A stretch of DNA of 17,505 nt from Desulfobacteraceae bacterium (GTDB lineage Bacteria; Desulfobacterota; Desulfobacteria; Desulfobacterales; UBA11574). How positions within the stretch are numbered: position 1 is the first letter of the stretch; the number at the start of each line of letters is the position of its first letter. A program made the position numbers and the translations under genes. Of the stretch, positions 1-7,689 are shown piece after piece. The stretch spans positions 1 through 17,505 of the forward strand of contig JABMQM010000444.1 in assembly GCA_013203195.1 (NCBI GenBank). The letters run 5' to 3'. The notes under the pieces were generated by a model that was not told the DNA's origin, made no database searches, and saw only the letters and a list, made by a program, of their open reading frames with translations.

Positions 1-35
1 CTCGAAGGCTGGCAGAATTGAATCATTAAATATTT

Positions 36-130
36 GCCACAAAGGCACAAATGTCAGGGATCAGTTTTCCCTTACTGATCACTTCTCACTGATAACTGTT
101 CACCCGTGACTGACTTGGTGTCTTAGTGGC
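36..130. repeat. Imperfect inverted repeat in the leader of the molybdoenzyme gene
   Basis: GCCACAAAGGCAC (36-48) is the near inverse of GTGTCTTAGTGGC (118-130), with 11 of 13 positions matching. Inside lies a perfect 7-bp inverted repeat, GATCAGT (59-65) and ACTGATC (74-80), followed by further ACTGAT-type words. The layout suggests a small palindromic intergenic element of the kind scattered in Desulfobacterota genomes. No promoter is evident here and no function is claimed. Confidence 0.5.
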
Positions 131-152
131 GATTAAAGAAAGTGATTAGCCG

Positions 153-2375
153 ATGTCTGAGATCGAATTAAAATATTCTACATGCTTTTTTTGTACGAGC
201 GTGGGCTGCGCCATGAAAGTCTATGTTAAGGATGGGCAGGTTCAACGGGTGGCCGTGGACACTGCAGCTCCCGTAGTTCCGGGTGCTTTCTGTGTACGTC
301 CGACACTGGCAAAGGAGTACCAGCACCATCCGTTTCGGCTCAGCTTTCCCATGAAGCGCTCCGGGCCCCGCGGAGCCAACCAGTGGGAGCAGATATCCTG
401 GGATCAGGCTCTGGACGAAATAGCAGAAAAACTGGAAGCCATCCGCCGTCGGTACGGAGCTGAGGCGGTGGCAACCAGCTCGGGCACCGGGCGCGGCGCA
501 GCGGAATTTGCCAAGACCCGTTTCATGAATCTATTTGGCAGTCCCAACCGCATTGGCGTTATTACCATCTGCTATGCACCCCGTGCCATGGTGTGGTTTA
601 CCACTTTCGGCGGGCATCTGGTGCCGGATAGAAAACCGGGGAAAACAAAGTTGGCGGTTCATTGGGGACGCAATGCTCACGAAGGCGGGCCATCCTCATG
701 GAATAGTTTTCTTAAGGCGAAAAAGGCCGGTATGAAGACAATGGTTATCGACCCCCGGTTCATCGAACCCTCCCGCCAAGCCGACCGGTGGGTGCAGATC
801 AGGCCGGGAACCGACACTGCGCTTGCCCTGGGGATGATACATGTCATCATCGAAGAAGGGCTTTACGACGAGACCTTTGTGGAAAATTATACTGTCGGAT
901 TTGCCAAGTTAAAGCAGCGGGCCGGCGCCTATCCACCGCACAGGGTCGCCGAAATCACCGGGCTGTCAACGGATGCCGTTCTGGAGACGGCGCGTTATTA
1001 CGCCGCGAACCAACCATCGAATATGGTCATAGGTGTGGCCGCGGAACACAGTGCGCCCAACAGCATTCAGGCTATTAGGGCGATCAACCTTCTGCGGGCA
1101 ATTGTGGGCACCGTCGATGTTGAGGGCGGCGAACTGATTTCCAATCCGTGCCCCGGGTTTATTCCGGATGTGTGCATGGAAGCCAATGAAATGCTCCCGG
1201 CTAAACAACGCCGCAAACAGCTTGGCAGTGACCGCTTCCGCTTCCTGGGGTATCCGGGTTGGGAGCTCATCGAAGCACAGATGCGCAAAGTTTGGGGAGA
1301 GCGACATGCGGCTGCGGTAAACCTTCACAGTCCGGCCCATGCGCCAACGGCTTTCCGGGCAATGCTTACGGGCAAACCGTACCCGGTGAAATCCCTTTTG
1401 GTATCCTGCAGCAACCCGCTGCTTTCTTATGCCAATACCAAACTGGTCTATAAGGCGCTTCTTAGCACCGACCTTCTGGTTACTTTTGACCTTACCTGGA
1501 CGCCGACCACGGCCATCTCCGACTATGTCCTCCCCGCAGCCTGCTGGATGGAGAGACCCGATATGGGCAATTTCGCTTCCGTGGGCGGATATCCACTGGT
1601 ACAAGTGGGGGAAGCTGCCGTACCCGCCCGCGTCCCCGGCGAGTATGAACGGCTTAATGACTACGAATTCTGGCGCGAGCTTGGAGTGAGGCTGGGTCAG
1701 GCCGACCACTGGCCCTGGAAGACCTTTGAGGACGTCTGGGAGTATCGGATAGCTGAATTGATGGACGCAGAAGGGCATAGTTCACTGGAAGCGTTTGTGC
1801 ACCAGACACGTGCTAAAGTGGTGCCGCCTGAAGCGGGGAGATGCCAAAAGGGCCCTCTGGCAACGCCTTCGGGTAAAGTCGAACTCTATTCCACCATATT
1901 GGAACAGCTCGATTACGACCCACTTCCCGATTATACCGAACCTGACATTCCTGAAAAGATCAAGAAAAAATATCCCTTGATCAATATCAGCGGGGTCCGG
2001 GTGATGCCATACCACCACAGCGAATTTCGACACATTGAAGGCTTTCGCAAGCGACATCGCGACCCCATTGTCGAAATCCATTTTGACACCGCTCGGAAGA
2101 AGGGGATAAACGACGGGGATTGGGTCTTTATTGAAACACATTTGGGGCGGGTTAAGCAAAAAGCACGCCTGTCAAACTGTTTTCATCCTCGCTATATAGT
2201 TTCTCAGCATGCATGGTGGTTTCCGGAAATGGATGCTGCCGAACCATCCCTGTACGGCCTTTGGGAATGCAACATCAACGTTACCACAGACGATGATCCG
2301 GATAAATGCGATCCCTTATCCGGTGCGTGGCCGCTCAAGGGACAATACATGCGCTGCAAGATTTCCAAAGCGTAG
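153..2375 (+). CDS. Molybdopterin (Mo/W) oxidoreductase, DMSO-reductase superfamily
   Basis: A 740-residue catalytic subunit of a bis-pterin guanine dinucleotide Mo or W enzyme. The N-terminal [4Fe-4S] motif is C11, C14, C19, C47 (CX2CX4CX27C), one residue longer in the second gap than the usual CX2CX3C. C140, in the motif ICYAPR, sits where formate dehydrogenase has Sec/Cys and acetylene hydratase has its W-ligating Cys, so it is the likely metal ligand. The C-terminal part (from about residue 610) has the molybdopterin dinucleotide-binding fold, with GVRVMPYHHSE and NINVTTDDDPDKCDP. There is no twin-arginine signal, so it is probably cytoplasmic. No Fe-S or membrane-anchor partner gene is in the window. 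The residue after C14 is Thr, not the catalytic Asp of acetylene hydratase, so that activity is not supported. The substrate is unknown. Start chosen at the ATG just before the Cys cluster. Confidence 0.9.
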   Translation: MSEIELKYSTCFFCTSVGCAMKVYVKDGQVQRVAVDTAAPVVPGAFCVRPTLAKEYQHHPFRLSFPMKRSGPRGANQWEQISWDQALDEIAEKLEAIRRRYGAEAVATSSGTGRGAAEFAKTRFMNLFGSPNRIGVITICYAPRAMVWFTTFGGHLVPDRKPGKTKLAVHWGRNAHEGGPSSWNSFLKAKKAGMKTMVIDPRFIEPSRQADRWVQIRPGTDTALALGMIHVIIEEGLYDETFVENYTVGFAKLKQRAGAYPPHRVAEITGLSTDAVLETARYYAANQPSNMVIGVAAEHSAPNSIQAIRAINLLRAIVGTVDVEGGELISNPCPGFIPDVCMEANEMLPAKQRRKQLGSDRFRFLGYPGWELIEAQMRKVWGERHAAAVNLHSPAHAPTAFRAMLTGKPYPVKSLLVSCSNPLLSYANTKLVYKALLSTDLLVTFDLTWTPTTAISDYVLPAACWMERPDMGNFASVGGYPLVQVGEAAVPARVPGEYERLNDYEFWRELGVRLGQADHWPWKTFEDVWEYRIAELMDAEGHSSLEAFVHQTRAKVVPPEAGRCQKGPLATPSGKVELYSTILEQLDYDPLPDYTEPDIPEKIKKKYPLINISGVRVMPYHHSEFRHIEGFRKRHRDPIVEIHFDTARKKGINDGDWVFIETHLGRVKQKARLSNCFHPRYIVSQHAWWFPEMDAAEPSLYGLWECNINVTTDDDPDKCDPLSGAWPLKGQYMRCKISKA

Positions 2376-2397
2376 CTCTAACGCCTTGCCGGATTGT

Positions 2398-2532
2398 GGG
2401 ATCGTGGAAATGAAACTGCCTAAGTTCAAACACATGTCCATCGACTGTAATCGTGCTTCCTTTGGCATAATTGGCTTGAACCGTGCGGTCGTTATTTAAG
2501 ATTGCGTTAGCACCTGGGGAGTAATTAATCAG
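2398..2532 (-). pseudogene. Alpha-carbonic anhydrase remnant
   Basis: On the minus strand this stretch reads as the centre of an alpha-class carbonic anhydrase: INYSPGANAILNNDRTVQ, then GSTITVDGHVFELRQFHFH. The QFHFH core carries two of the three zinc-ligand histidines of the family. Only about 45 residues of a roughly 230-residue enzyme remain. The usual continuation (PSEH, then the ELHLVH motif) is missing after HDP, and the upstream codons belong to unrelated sequence. It abuts the stop codon of the neighbouring phospholipase D remnant, so the two scraps were probably joined by deletion. Family recognition is from memory of the motif; loss of function is clear from the truncation. Confidence 0.7.
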
Positions 2533-2533
2533 A

Positions 2534-2758
2534 TTAGAGTTGATCTTCGATAGGCAGCAGGCCGTAAAAGCCGACCGAGATGCGCTGCCAGGCGCTTCTG
2601 GCCGGCTCTTTATCAATTGTTCCGGCGCCGGACACCCAGCTCAGGCGGCCTTTTTCATCCAGCTTCACGCGCCAACTGTTCTCCGGAGCGAGGTGCTGGT
2701 CGACAACCGTCCGCCGATATTTTTTGTAAGCGCTGTGGACGATGGCGTGATTGGAGTT
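2534..2758 (-). pseudogene. Phospholipase D / cardiolipin synthase (ClsC-like) C-terminal remnant
   Basis: Minus-strand reading gives HAIVHSAYKKYRRTVV, then HLAPENSWRVKLDEKGRLSW, and ends ISVGFYGLLPIEDQL at a TAA (2534-2536). The ending LLPIEDQL and the SWRVKLDEKGRLSW block resemble the C-terminus of PLD-superfamily cardiolipin synthases of the ClsC/YmdC type. The HSAYKKYRR block belongs further upstream in such proteins, so an internal deletion has joined two parts. No HKD catalytic motif is present. The 5' end runs into a 12-bp hairpin at 2758-2786. This is a decayed gene fragment. Confidence 0.6.
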
Positions 2759-2786
2759 TTCTTCCTTCCATCAGGGAAGGAAGAAA
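2758..2786. repeat. 12-bp perfect hairpin at the edge of the gene remnants
   Basis: TTTCTTCCTTCC (2758-2769) and GGAAGGAAGAAA (2775-2786) are perfect inverted repeats around a 5-nt loop. Neither side has a T-run, so it is not a typical intrinsic terminator. It marks the point where the phospholipase D remnant loses similarity. Confidence 0.55.
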
Positions 2787-2795
2787 TACAAAAAA

Positions 2796-2822
2796 GATCC
2801 ATGAAATCCTGATAATCCTGTC
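2796..2822 (-). repeat. Intergenic repeat of the CAGGATTATCAGGAT type
   Basis: The minus strand reads GACAGGATTATCAGGATTTC followed by ATGGATC. Strings of CAGGATT/ATCAGGAT are familiar intergenic repeat words in Desulfobacterota chromosomes. This is a single partial copy and no function is claimed. The remaining bases to 2872 hold nothing I can identify. Confidence 0.4.
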
Positions 2823-2872
2823 TAATATAAATATTACTATTCAGTTGAACCCTTTTGCAGAGGTCGCATTCT

Positions 2873-4297
2873 TCATAATTTTTTCGTAGCCTGGCGGTAT
2901 GCGAACAGGGCGGCGAAAAATATCAGAATCAACCCCACTCCCATTAAAAACGAACGCAGCATCCACTTGTGGGTGTCAGCTTCAAGCTTTTCCACCACCT
3001 GGATCAAGCGGGGCATGGTTCGCTCCCAGCCCGCCGAGGCAAGCAGCCGGTCGATGGACACAACCGTATTGTTGAGACTCCCGGTAACTCCGGCAACTTT
3101 TTCCACTACATTCTCATAATCCTTGATATCGAAAGGCTCGGACGGGACGCCGGACGGTTTGGGCAAGAAGCGCGTTGCCATGGTATCGACCCCTGCAAGG
3201 GTGTTGTTCAGATGAGATACCAGGTCGACACCGGTTTTCATGGTTTCCCGAAGTTCCGCCAGCACACCGCTCAGGCGTTTTTCTTCAGACAAAAGGTCCT
3301 CAAACATCTCCTTGCGTTCGGCATTCAGCTCGGTCATGAACTGCTTGATGGTGGCCTGGCGCTCTACAGCGAACCGTTCCATAAAGCTTTTTATGGTTAT
3401 GTCGGCCGTCTTTCCGATCTGGTCCGGCATTTTGTCAAAGGTTGCGGCGAAGCTATCCGCTGTGCTTTTGAGATCATTGATGTCGGCCAGCATCTGCTGA
3501 ACTTCAGGCTTGGCATTTAATTCATGGTATACTAGTGTGGCCTGAAATCCGGCGATGAGTTGCATGCGCGTCAGCAGATACCTTACCCTTTCGGCGGTAT
3601 CCCTGACCTCATCCACGGCGCGCGTGGCCTCCGATACCTCGCGGAAAAGTCCGCCCGGTTGCGCGACTTGCTCGAGCCGGGGTTTTTTCCCCAGCCCTTT
3701 AAAGTCACTGAAGCGGATAAAATTAACTGCGGTATATCGGGGATGCTGCAACTGCCATTCTGTGATCAGATCCATCAGGTCTTCCTGCTGTTCAGTTGTC
3801 ATTACTTTAGCAGCAAGTGACCAGATTTGTGTTTCAAGCATTTTAAAGGCTTTGACAACAATTTCGGCCGGTTTCCCAAAGTGCTGTGCCAGATAGTAAT
3901 CCTCCCAGAGGATACGATTCAGCGTCACCAATACCACCATGTCCAGCAGGCTAACTCCCGGGTACGGACCGGTCGCGATATCAACAGCGGAAGCGGTGGA
4001 GTAAACCTGCATCCTGGAAGCCGTCACGCGCGCTTCCGGCGTATCGAGTTTATCAGCCATCATGGTAACCGCTTGCACAATGGTAACATTGTAGGTATCA
4101 GCAAAACTCATCACGGCCGCTTGCAATTCGGCACGGCTGATTTGAACGGAACCGGCCTTCCCGGTGGATTGAGACGCTGCCGACTTCTCTTGGCTGCGGG
4201 ATGCACCGGTCGTCACGGCAGCGCAACCGGCGACGATCACAAGCAGGAAAAAGGTGCCGAGCAAAAAACAGGCCGGCTTGATTTTACTAAAACCCAT
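2873..4297 (-). CDS. Large lipoprotein with C-terminal membrane helix, function unknown
   Basis: 474 residues. The signal peptide ends in a lipobox, V-A-G-C with C25 as the predicted lipidated cysteine. The middle (about 240-440) is rich in long amphipathic helices (AERKEMFEDLLSEEKRLSGV, VEKLEADTHKW) and looks like a periplasmic coiled coil. A strong membrane segment (FLMGVGLILIFFAALFAY) lies about 15 residues from the end. A lipid anchor at one end and a transmembrane helix at the other is unusual and would tether both ends to the inner membrane or span the envelope. The start has a good GGGGGAG ribosome binding site. It follows the lipoprotein gene 4339-5409 by 41 bp, so they are probably co-transcribed. 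I recognise no named family. Confidence 0.85.
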   Translation of the reverse strand: MGFSKIKPACFLLGTFFLLVIVAGCAAVTTGASRSQEKSAASQSTGKAGSVQISRAELQAAVMSFADTYNVTIVQAVTMMADKLDTPEARVTASRMQVYSTASAVDIATGPYPGVSLLDMVVLVTLNRILWEDYYLAQHFGKPAEIVVKAFKMLETQIWSLAAKVMTTEQQEDLMDLITEWQLQHPRYTAVNFIRFSDFKGLGKKPRLEQVAQPGGLFREVSEATRAVDEVRDTAERVRYLLTRMQLIAGFQATLVYHELNAKPEVQQMLADINDLKSTADSFAATFDKMPDQIGKTADITIKSFMERFAVERQATIKQFMTELNAERKEMFEDLLSEEKRLSGVLAELRETMKTGVDLVSHLNNTLAGVDTMATRFLPKPSGVPSEPFDIKDYENVVEKVAGVTGSLNNTVVSIDRLLASAGWERTMPRLIQVVEKLEADTHKWMLRSFLMGVGLILIFFAALFAYRQATKKL

Positions 4298-4338
4298 GTC
4301 TCCCCCTATTCAAGATATTTCAAAATGAGAAACTCAGT

Positions 4339-5409
4339 TTAGTTTGTTGGAACCGTGACGATCGGTGCTCCGGTTTGAGCACCGGTTTCAGTGAGTGAAA
4401 ACAGCATCATCAAAAATGAAAACATGCGCTTGGAGTCAAGGTCCGTGTCGTCAATATAGAACCAGTTATCCCGGTATTGAATCGCCACAAAGGCGTCATC
4501 CGGACGGGAAGCATCGCTGTGGATGCGGATCAGCGGAGGGATGCCGGATACGTTTTCGTCAACGAAGGTAGGTGCCACACGCCCCTCTTGGACATCTTTG
4601 GCCGGTACGTCGATATACGATGCCAGTTCCACTATGATTTGAAGCATGGACCGGGTCAGCATGGCGATTTCCTGATCGTTTGCAGGATAGGCGCCGTACA
4701 TCACGCGAAATTCCTGTGCATCAGGCTTAAGACCAAGAATCTGACCGACGGTCTTTATATCTTCAGCCATATCACCGCTATACTCTTTCCGGAAAAACAT
4801 GACTGTCGCCTTTATCTCGCCGATCGGCTTGATCCGCATGCCCAGCCCTCCTGCCTGCTGAATGCGACGCATGGCTGCAATGAGACGGTAAAAGTCGGGG
4901 TGGGCCGATCGTCCCAACAGCTTTCCGCCAAAGCGGTTATCAACGCCGTTGATGGTCTGGACGCAGATGCGAAACATAAAATCCGCCGGAAATTCAGCCT
5001 GTATCAAGGACAAAAAGGCGCGAACCGGAATGGGTGTCATCAGGCTTCGCGTAAACTTTTCTCCCACGAGAGGGCTGTAGGTGATGGTCGGGCGGTCGGT
5101 GTATTTACCACTGCCCCCCACGGTTTGACTATCGCCAAATACAGAATCACTCAAGGTGCCCCCCAGACTTACCTGCCCCTCGATAGCGTACTGGCTGATA
5201 ATGGATGATACCTCCATGAACACCGGCGCATCAACGTAGCGCATCTTGACCAGGTTAAGGAGCATCTGTTTTTTCCAGGAGTTGGAGATGGCGTTGACAT
5301 AATCGAACCGGTCACGGGTGACCGTTCCCGGACCGATCCCGGTGCATCCTGCCAATAAAGCCAAGGTCAGGATGGTGAGGATTACCTTGAAGTGCATGTT
5401 TTTTTGCAT
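4339..5409 (-). CDS. Conserved lipoprotein, function unknown
   Basis: 356 residues with a clear lipoprotein signal, L-A-G-C with C22 as the lipidated cysteine. The body carries DRFDYVNAISNSWKKQMLLN, KMRYVDAPVFMEVSSII and YTDRPTITYSPLVGEKF. I recall similar blocks in hypothetical lipoproteins of environmental Gram-negatives, but with no known role. The blocks suggest a periplasmic alpha/beta domain rather than a barrel. An AAAGGA ribosome binding site supports the start. The gene sits between the beta-barrel gene upstream and the coiled-coil lipoprotein downstream, so an envelope-complex role is a reasonable inference, no more. Confidence 0.85.
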   Translation of the reverse strand: MQKNMHFKVILTILTLALLAGCTGIGPGTVTRDRFDYVNAISNSWKKQMLLNLVKMRYVDAPVFMEVSSIISQYAIEGQVSLGGTLSDSVFGDSQTVGGSGKYTDRPTITYSPLVGEKFTRSLMTPIPVRAFLSLIQAEFPADFMFRICVQTINGVDNRFGGKLLGRSAHPDFYRLIAAMRRIQQAGGLGMRIKPIGEIKATVMFFRKEYSGDMAEDIKTVGQILGLKPDAQEFRVMYGAYPANDQEIAMLTRSMLQIIVELASYIDVPAKDVQEGRVAPTFVDENVSGIPPLIRIHSDASRPDDAFVAIQYRDNWFYIDDTDLDSKRMFSFLMMLFSLTETGAQTGAPIVTVPTN

Positions 5410-5436
5410 AAACGAATCCTTTCAATCCAAAGATAG

Positions 5437-5451
5437 TGAAGCTTCGCTTCA
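5437..5451. repeat. Small hairpin upstream of the 356-residue lipoprotein gene
   Basis: TGAAGC (5437-5442) and GCTTCA (5446-5451) form a 6-bp stem with a 3-nt loop, in the leader of the minus-strand lipoprotein gene that starts at 5409. It could be a leader hairpin; there is no T-run. Confidence 0.35.
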
Positions 5452-5533
5452 ATCCGACAAGTTGATGAGATTCCAATTCCATTAATTGAGACAAACCGAT
5501 GCTGGCAAGAAAAAAGAACCATCCTTTTATAAT

Positions 5534-5561
5534 CCAGTATCCAGCATCCAGCATCAAGTAT
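5534..5561. repeat. Heptanucleotide tandem repeat, four copies
   Basis: CCAGTAT, CCAGCAT, CCAGCAT, CAAGTAT follow one another exactly. Two copies are identical and two differ by one base each. The array lies in the 229-bp gap between the beta-barrel and lipoprotein genes. The rest of that gap shows only the small hairpin at 5437-5451. No promoter is convincing. Confidence 0.7.
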
Positions 5562-5638
5562 CTGCATCAACTTTGGGTAGAAGTGCAATAGGTAAATTTG
5601 ACACAGATGTTAAGATTACAGCTTATAAAGACGTCTGT

Positions 5639-6472
5639 TTAAAAGTAGATCTTAGTATAAAGCAAAAGCCCTGTGTACGAGAATTCAACTTTCCCTATAA
5701 AATCGACATTGGGGTAGTCTGAACCGTTGGCTTCAAGTTTTAAATCAAACACATCGTACCCGATACCGAAGCCGACATTCTTCCAGAAATTGTACTCGCA
5801 GGAGATATTGAATGCAGCGATTGAACCTTTGAAATCACCGACTTCCAAATAAAAAACTTCCAAAGACTGTTTTAAAAACAGCTTGGGCGTAATGGCAAAA
5901 TCCAAACTCATACCCACTACCGGAAGGGGCGCGGTAATGCTTTCCTCGGTGGAGCCGACTCCGGCTGCGCTTATGCCGGCCTCGATGGGGGTGATAAACA
6001 ATCCTATAGATGCCGCCAGGCTGATGCGATCATCCTGGAAAAAGGCATAACCATAGCCGGCCTTTAAGACTCCAATATTTACATAACTATCAACAGTGGT
6101 GCCTATCGGGTATGTTTTATCTTCCCATTTGATTTCGGTTTCCAGCGTTTTTGTAGCACTGCGGCGAAAATCGTAGTACTTTAAGCCGAGCATATGACGC
6201 TGACTGCTGCCGAAGCGATAACTGACTTCCGCTCTTAAAACCGACATGGACGAATCCAGGCCCAGGGCCTCCTCGACATCCACGCCGGCTCCAACTCCCA
6301 GCGTGTCGGAACCGAGGTAGACACTGCTGTTAATGTCGGCAATATATCCCCCCAGTTTAAAGCTGAAACGTTCCCAGGGCTGGTCAGCAGGGTCGCTGCT
6401 TTCGGCATGAACAGGCAGAGCAAAGAAAACGGCAATAAATACTATCGCTAAAATCCAGACTGTCTTTTTCAT
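5639..6472 (-). CDS. Outer-membrane beta-barrel protein
   Basis: 277 residues. The signal peptide is MKKTVWILAIVFIAVFFALP followed by VHA and the cut. The mature chain alternates polar and aromatic residues in strand-length runs (RFSFKLGGYIADINSSVYLG, MLGLKYYDFRRSATKTLE, FNISCEYNFWKNVGFGIGYD). It ends LLYTKIYF with a terminal Phe, the signal read by the BAM machinery. Its length suits an 8-12-strand barrel. An AAAGGAG site lies 7-8 bp before the ATG. It follows the small exported protein gene by 60 bp. The specific function is unknown; it is a porin-like or structural barrel. Confidence 0.85.
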   Translation of the reverse strand: MKKTVWILAIVFIAVFFALPVHAESSDPADQPWERFSFKLGGYIADINSSVYLGSDTLGVGAGVDVEEALGLDSSMSVLRAEVSYRFGSSQRHMLGLKYYDFRRSATKTLETEIKWEDKTYPIGTTVDSYVNIGVLKAGYGYAFFQDDRISLAASIGLFITPIEAGISAAGVGSTEESITAPLPVVGMSLDFAITPKLFLKQSLEVFYLEVGDFKGSIAAFNISCEYNFWKNVGFGIGYDVFDLKLEANGSDYPNVDFIGKVEFSYTGLLLYTKIYF

Positions 6473-6532
6473 AATCGGCTCCTTTTGCCTTATTCACTGC
6501 TTTAGGTTCGCTTAATCTTACCGGAAGTTGTA

Positions 6533-6706
6533 TTATATATCAAAAATAAAATGATTGGTCCACAGTTCAAGCGTAATAGCGCCGCCTCCTGCCAGATCGG
6601 CATCCATATCAGCATAGGCATTAACAGGAGAATATGCCCAGAAAGGCAGAGCAACAAAAAACAGATACGTCATTACCAGCAACATCTTTGTGTAGCGAAC
6701 CATCAT
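6533..6706 (-). CDS. Small exported protein, function unknown
   Basis: 57 residues from the double ATG at 6706/6703, which is preceded at the right distance by AAAGGA. An upstream in-frame ATG at 6766 has no such site and would run into the previous gene, so it is rejected. The sequence has a basic start (MMVRYTK), a hydrophobic core (MLLVMTYLFFVALPFWAY) and a short acidic Gly-rich tail ending WTNHFIFDI. It lies 25 bp after the glycine-zipper gene and 60 bp before the barrel gene, so it probably belongs to the same transcript. It could be a secreted peptide or a single-helix membrane protein. Confidence 0.6.
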   Translation of the reverse strand: MMVRYTKMLLVMTYLFFVALPFWAYSPVNAYADMDADLAGGGAITLELWTNHFIFDI

Positions 6707-6731
6707 CAAGTCCTTTCTTGTGTGCAGCAAT

Positions 6732-7346
6732 TTAGCCGCATACCCTCGGCAAATTATATGCCCCACGGATATCCATCAGTTTCTGGAGTGCCTTGCGCAT
6801 GGATTCCTCGGCCTGGGCTTCCGAGCTGATCTTGGAGTCTTTGGCAACAAGATCCGAAAACAGTGCCCGGGCCTGATCCTCCTGCCGACTGTCCGCATAG
6901 GCAAGCACCTCAATCCACAGGCCTGCCAGGGCGTGGTTTTTATCATCCAACTGAGCGGCTGTGCGGGCGTATCCCAGCGCGGTATCGTGTTTGCATTTGG
7001 TCAGTGCTGCAAGTCCGTTGAAGGCATCCTCGCCCAAAGTAGACTTCAGCTTCTCGATTGCAGCAACTTGCTGATCTTTCTTGACCTGATTTTCTTTTGC
7101 GCCAATCATAGCCCCGGAAGCAGCCCCTGTGCCGGCGCCGTAGACAGCACCCCGGGCGGCGGCCTCCCCGACATTACCACCAAAAACAAGTGCGCTGAAC
7201 ATACCTCCGGCGGCACCCACAACGGCGCCCATCGTTGCACCTTCTCCCGCTCTTTGAACGCTTTGTTTAGAGCAGGCGCTAAGCAGTATAACACACCCCA
7301 AGACCAGTAATTTAATTGCAATCCCACGCGAACGTTTCGATATCAT
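6732..7346 (-). CDS. Glycine-zipper lipoprotein
   Basis: 204 residues. The lipobox is L-S-A-C with C25 lipidated. Residues about 35-82 form a glycine-zipper segment: GATMGAVVGAAGGMFSALVF and later GAVYGAGTGAASGAMIGA. This is the type seen in OmpA-linked or Rickettsia 17-kDa surface antigen-like lipoproteins and is thought to insert in the membrane. The C-terminal half is helical and charged, with the look of a small tetratricopeptide-like domain (ALGYARTAAQLDDKNHALAG). An AGGAGGTGAT ribosome binding site makes the start certain. It is the first gene of the five-gene minus-strand envelope cluster; its 5' flank was brought next to the mobile element by insertion at 7625. Confidence 0.85.
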   Translation of the reverse strand: MISKRSRGIAIKLLVLGCVILLSACSKQSVQRAGEGATMGAVVGAAGGMFSALVFGGNVGEAAARGAVYGAGTGAASGAMIGAKENQVKKDQQVAAIEKLKSTLGEDAFNGLAALTKCKHDTALGYARTAAQLDDKNHALAGLWIEVLAYADSRQEDQARALFSDLVAKDSKISSEAQAEESMRKALQKLMDIRGAYNLPRVCG

Positions 7347-7599
7347 ACATCACCTCCTGACCTGATCGCTTCCCGCCGCAAAGCACTGACGCATGTCAGA
7401 ATCCCGCCCTTCGGGAAGCTTCTATTTTTCATTTTGTTTACACTTAGGGTAATACAATTTTATTAAGTTTGCTAAATTCTTCCCTGTGTGCAGCAAGTTA
7501 TGCTACATTTCAAACTAAAAATCTAGAGATAGTGCCATAAAGGTTGTAACTTTATTGCTACCGTGTAACCTATTGATTTAATTAAATGCGAAACTGTCC
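7347..7599. other. Host intergenic region upstream of the envelope cluster
   Basis: No gene is seen. The region must hold the minus-strand promoter of the envelope cluster, but no close sigma-70 match stands out. A 12-mer, TGTGTGCAGCAA, occurs here (7485-7496) and again at 6719-6730 just before the small exported protein. The end near 7590 is AT-rich. Confidence 0.4.
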
Positions 7600-7632
7600 A
7601 GGGTGCGGATTGTTGCATTTAATCCGCACCCT
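7600..7632. repeat. 12-bp perfect hairpin overlapping the attachment core
   Basis: AGGGTGCGGATT (7600-7611) and AATCCGCACCCT (7621-7632) are perfect inverted repeats around a 9-nt loop. The right arm shares its last 8 bp with the 19-bp att core. The left arm is host DNA, so the hairpin is a property of the host target and not of the right junction. There is no T-run on either strand. Confidence 0.8.
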
Positions 7633-7643
7633 ATGCGCAACCA
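7625..7643. repeat. attL: attL: 19-bp attachment core, left copy
   Basis: CGCACCCTATGCGCAACCA is identical to 16218-16236, at the end of the tyrosine integrase gene. The flanking bases differ on both sides (C and T here, G and A at the right copy). This is the expected signature of site-specific integration of the DNA between them. Confidence 0.9.
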
Positions 7644-7645
7644 TG

Positions 7646-7677
7646 AAAAGGCCGGTCAAAAAAAGATTGGCCTTTTT
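7646..7677 (+). terminator. Intrinsic terminator, native end of the integrase transcript in the circle
   Basis: AAAAGGCC (7646-7653) pairs with GGCCTTTT (7669-7676). The stem continues through two G-U pairs and two Watson-Crick pairs to a 7-A loop, and a T-rich tail follows. It begins at the last base of a TGA (7644-7646) that is in frame with the integrase once the att core is rejoined. In the integrated state it insulates the regulator promoter just downstream. Confidence 0.85.
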
Positions 7678-7689
7678 CTATTTTTAGGG

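Noticed and set aside
966..1778. 270-codon minus-strand frame inside the molybdoenzyme gene
   Set aside because: It is a shadow of the coding strand with no family features or start signals.
2374..2390. CTCTAACGCC resembling one half of an integron attC site, next to the carbonic anhydrase remnant
   Set aside because: The R/Y consensus is not fully met, and no complementary partner half or integron integrase is visible.
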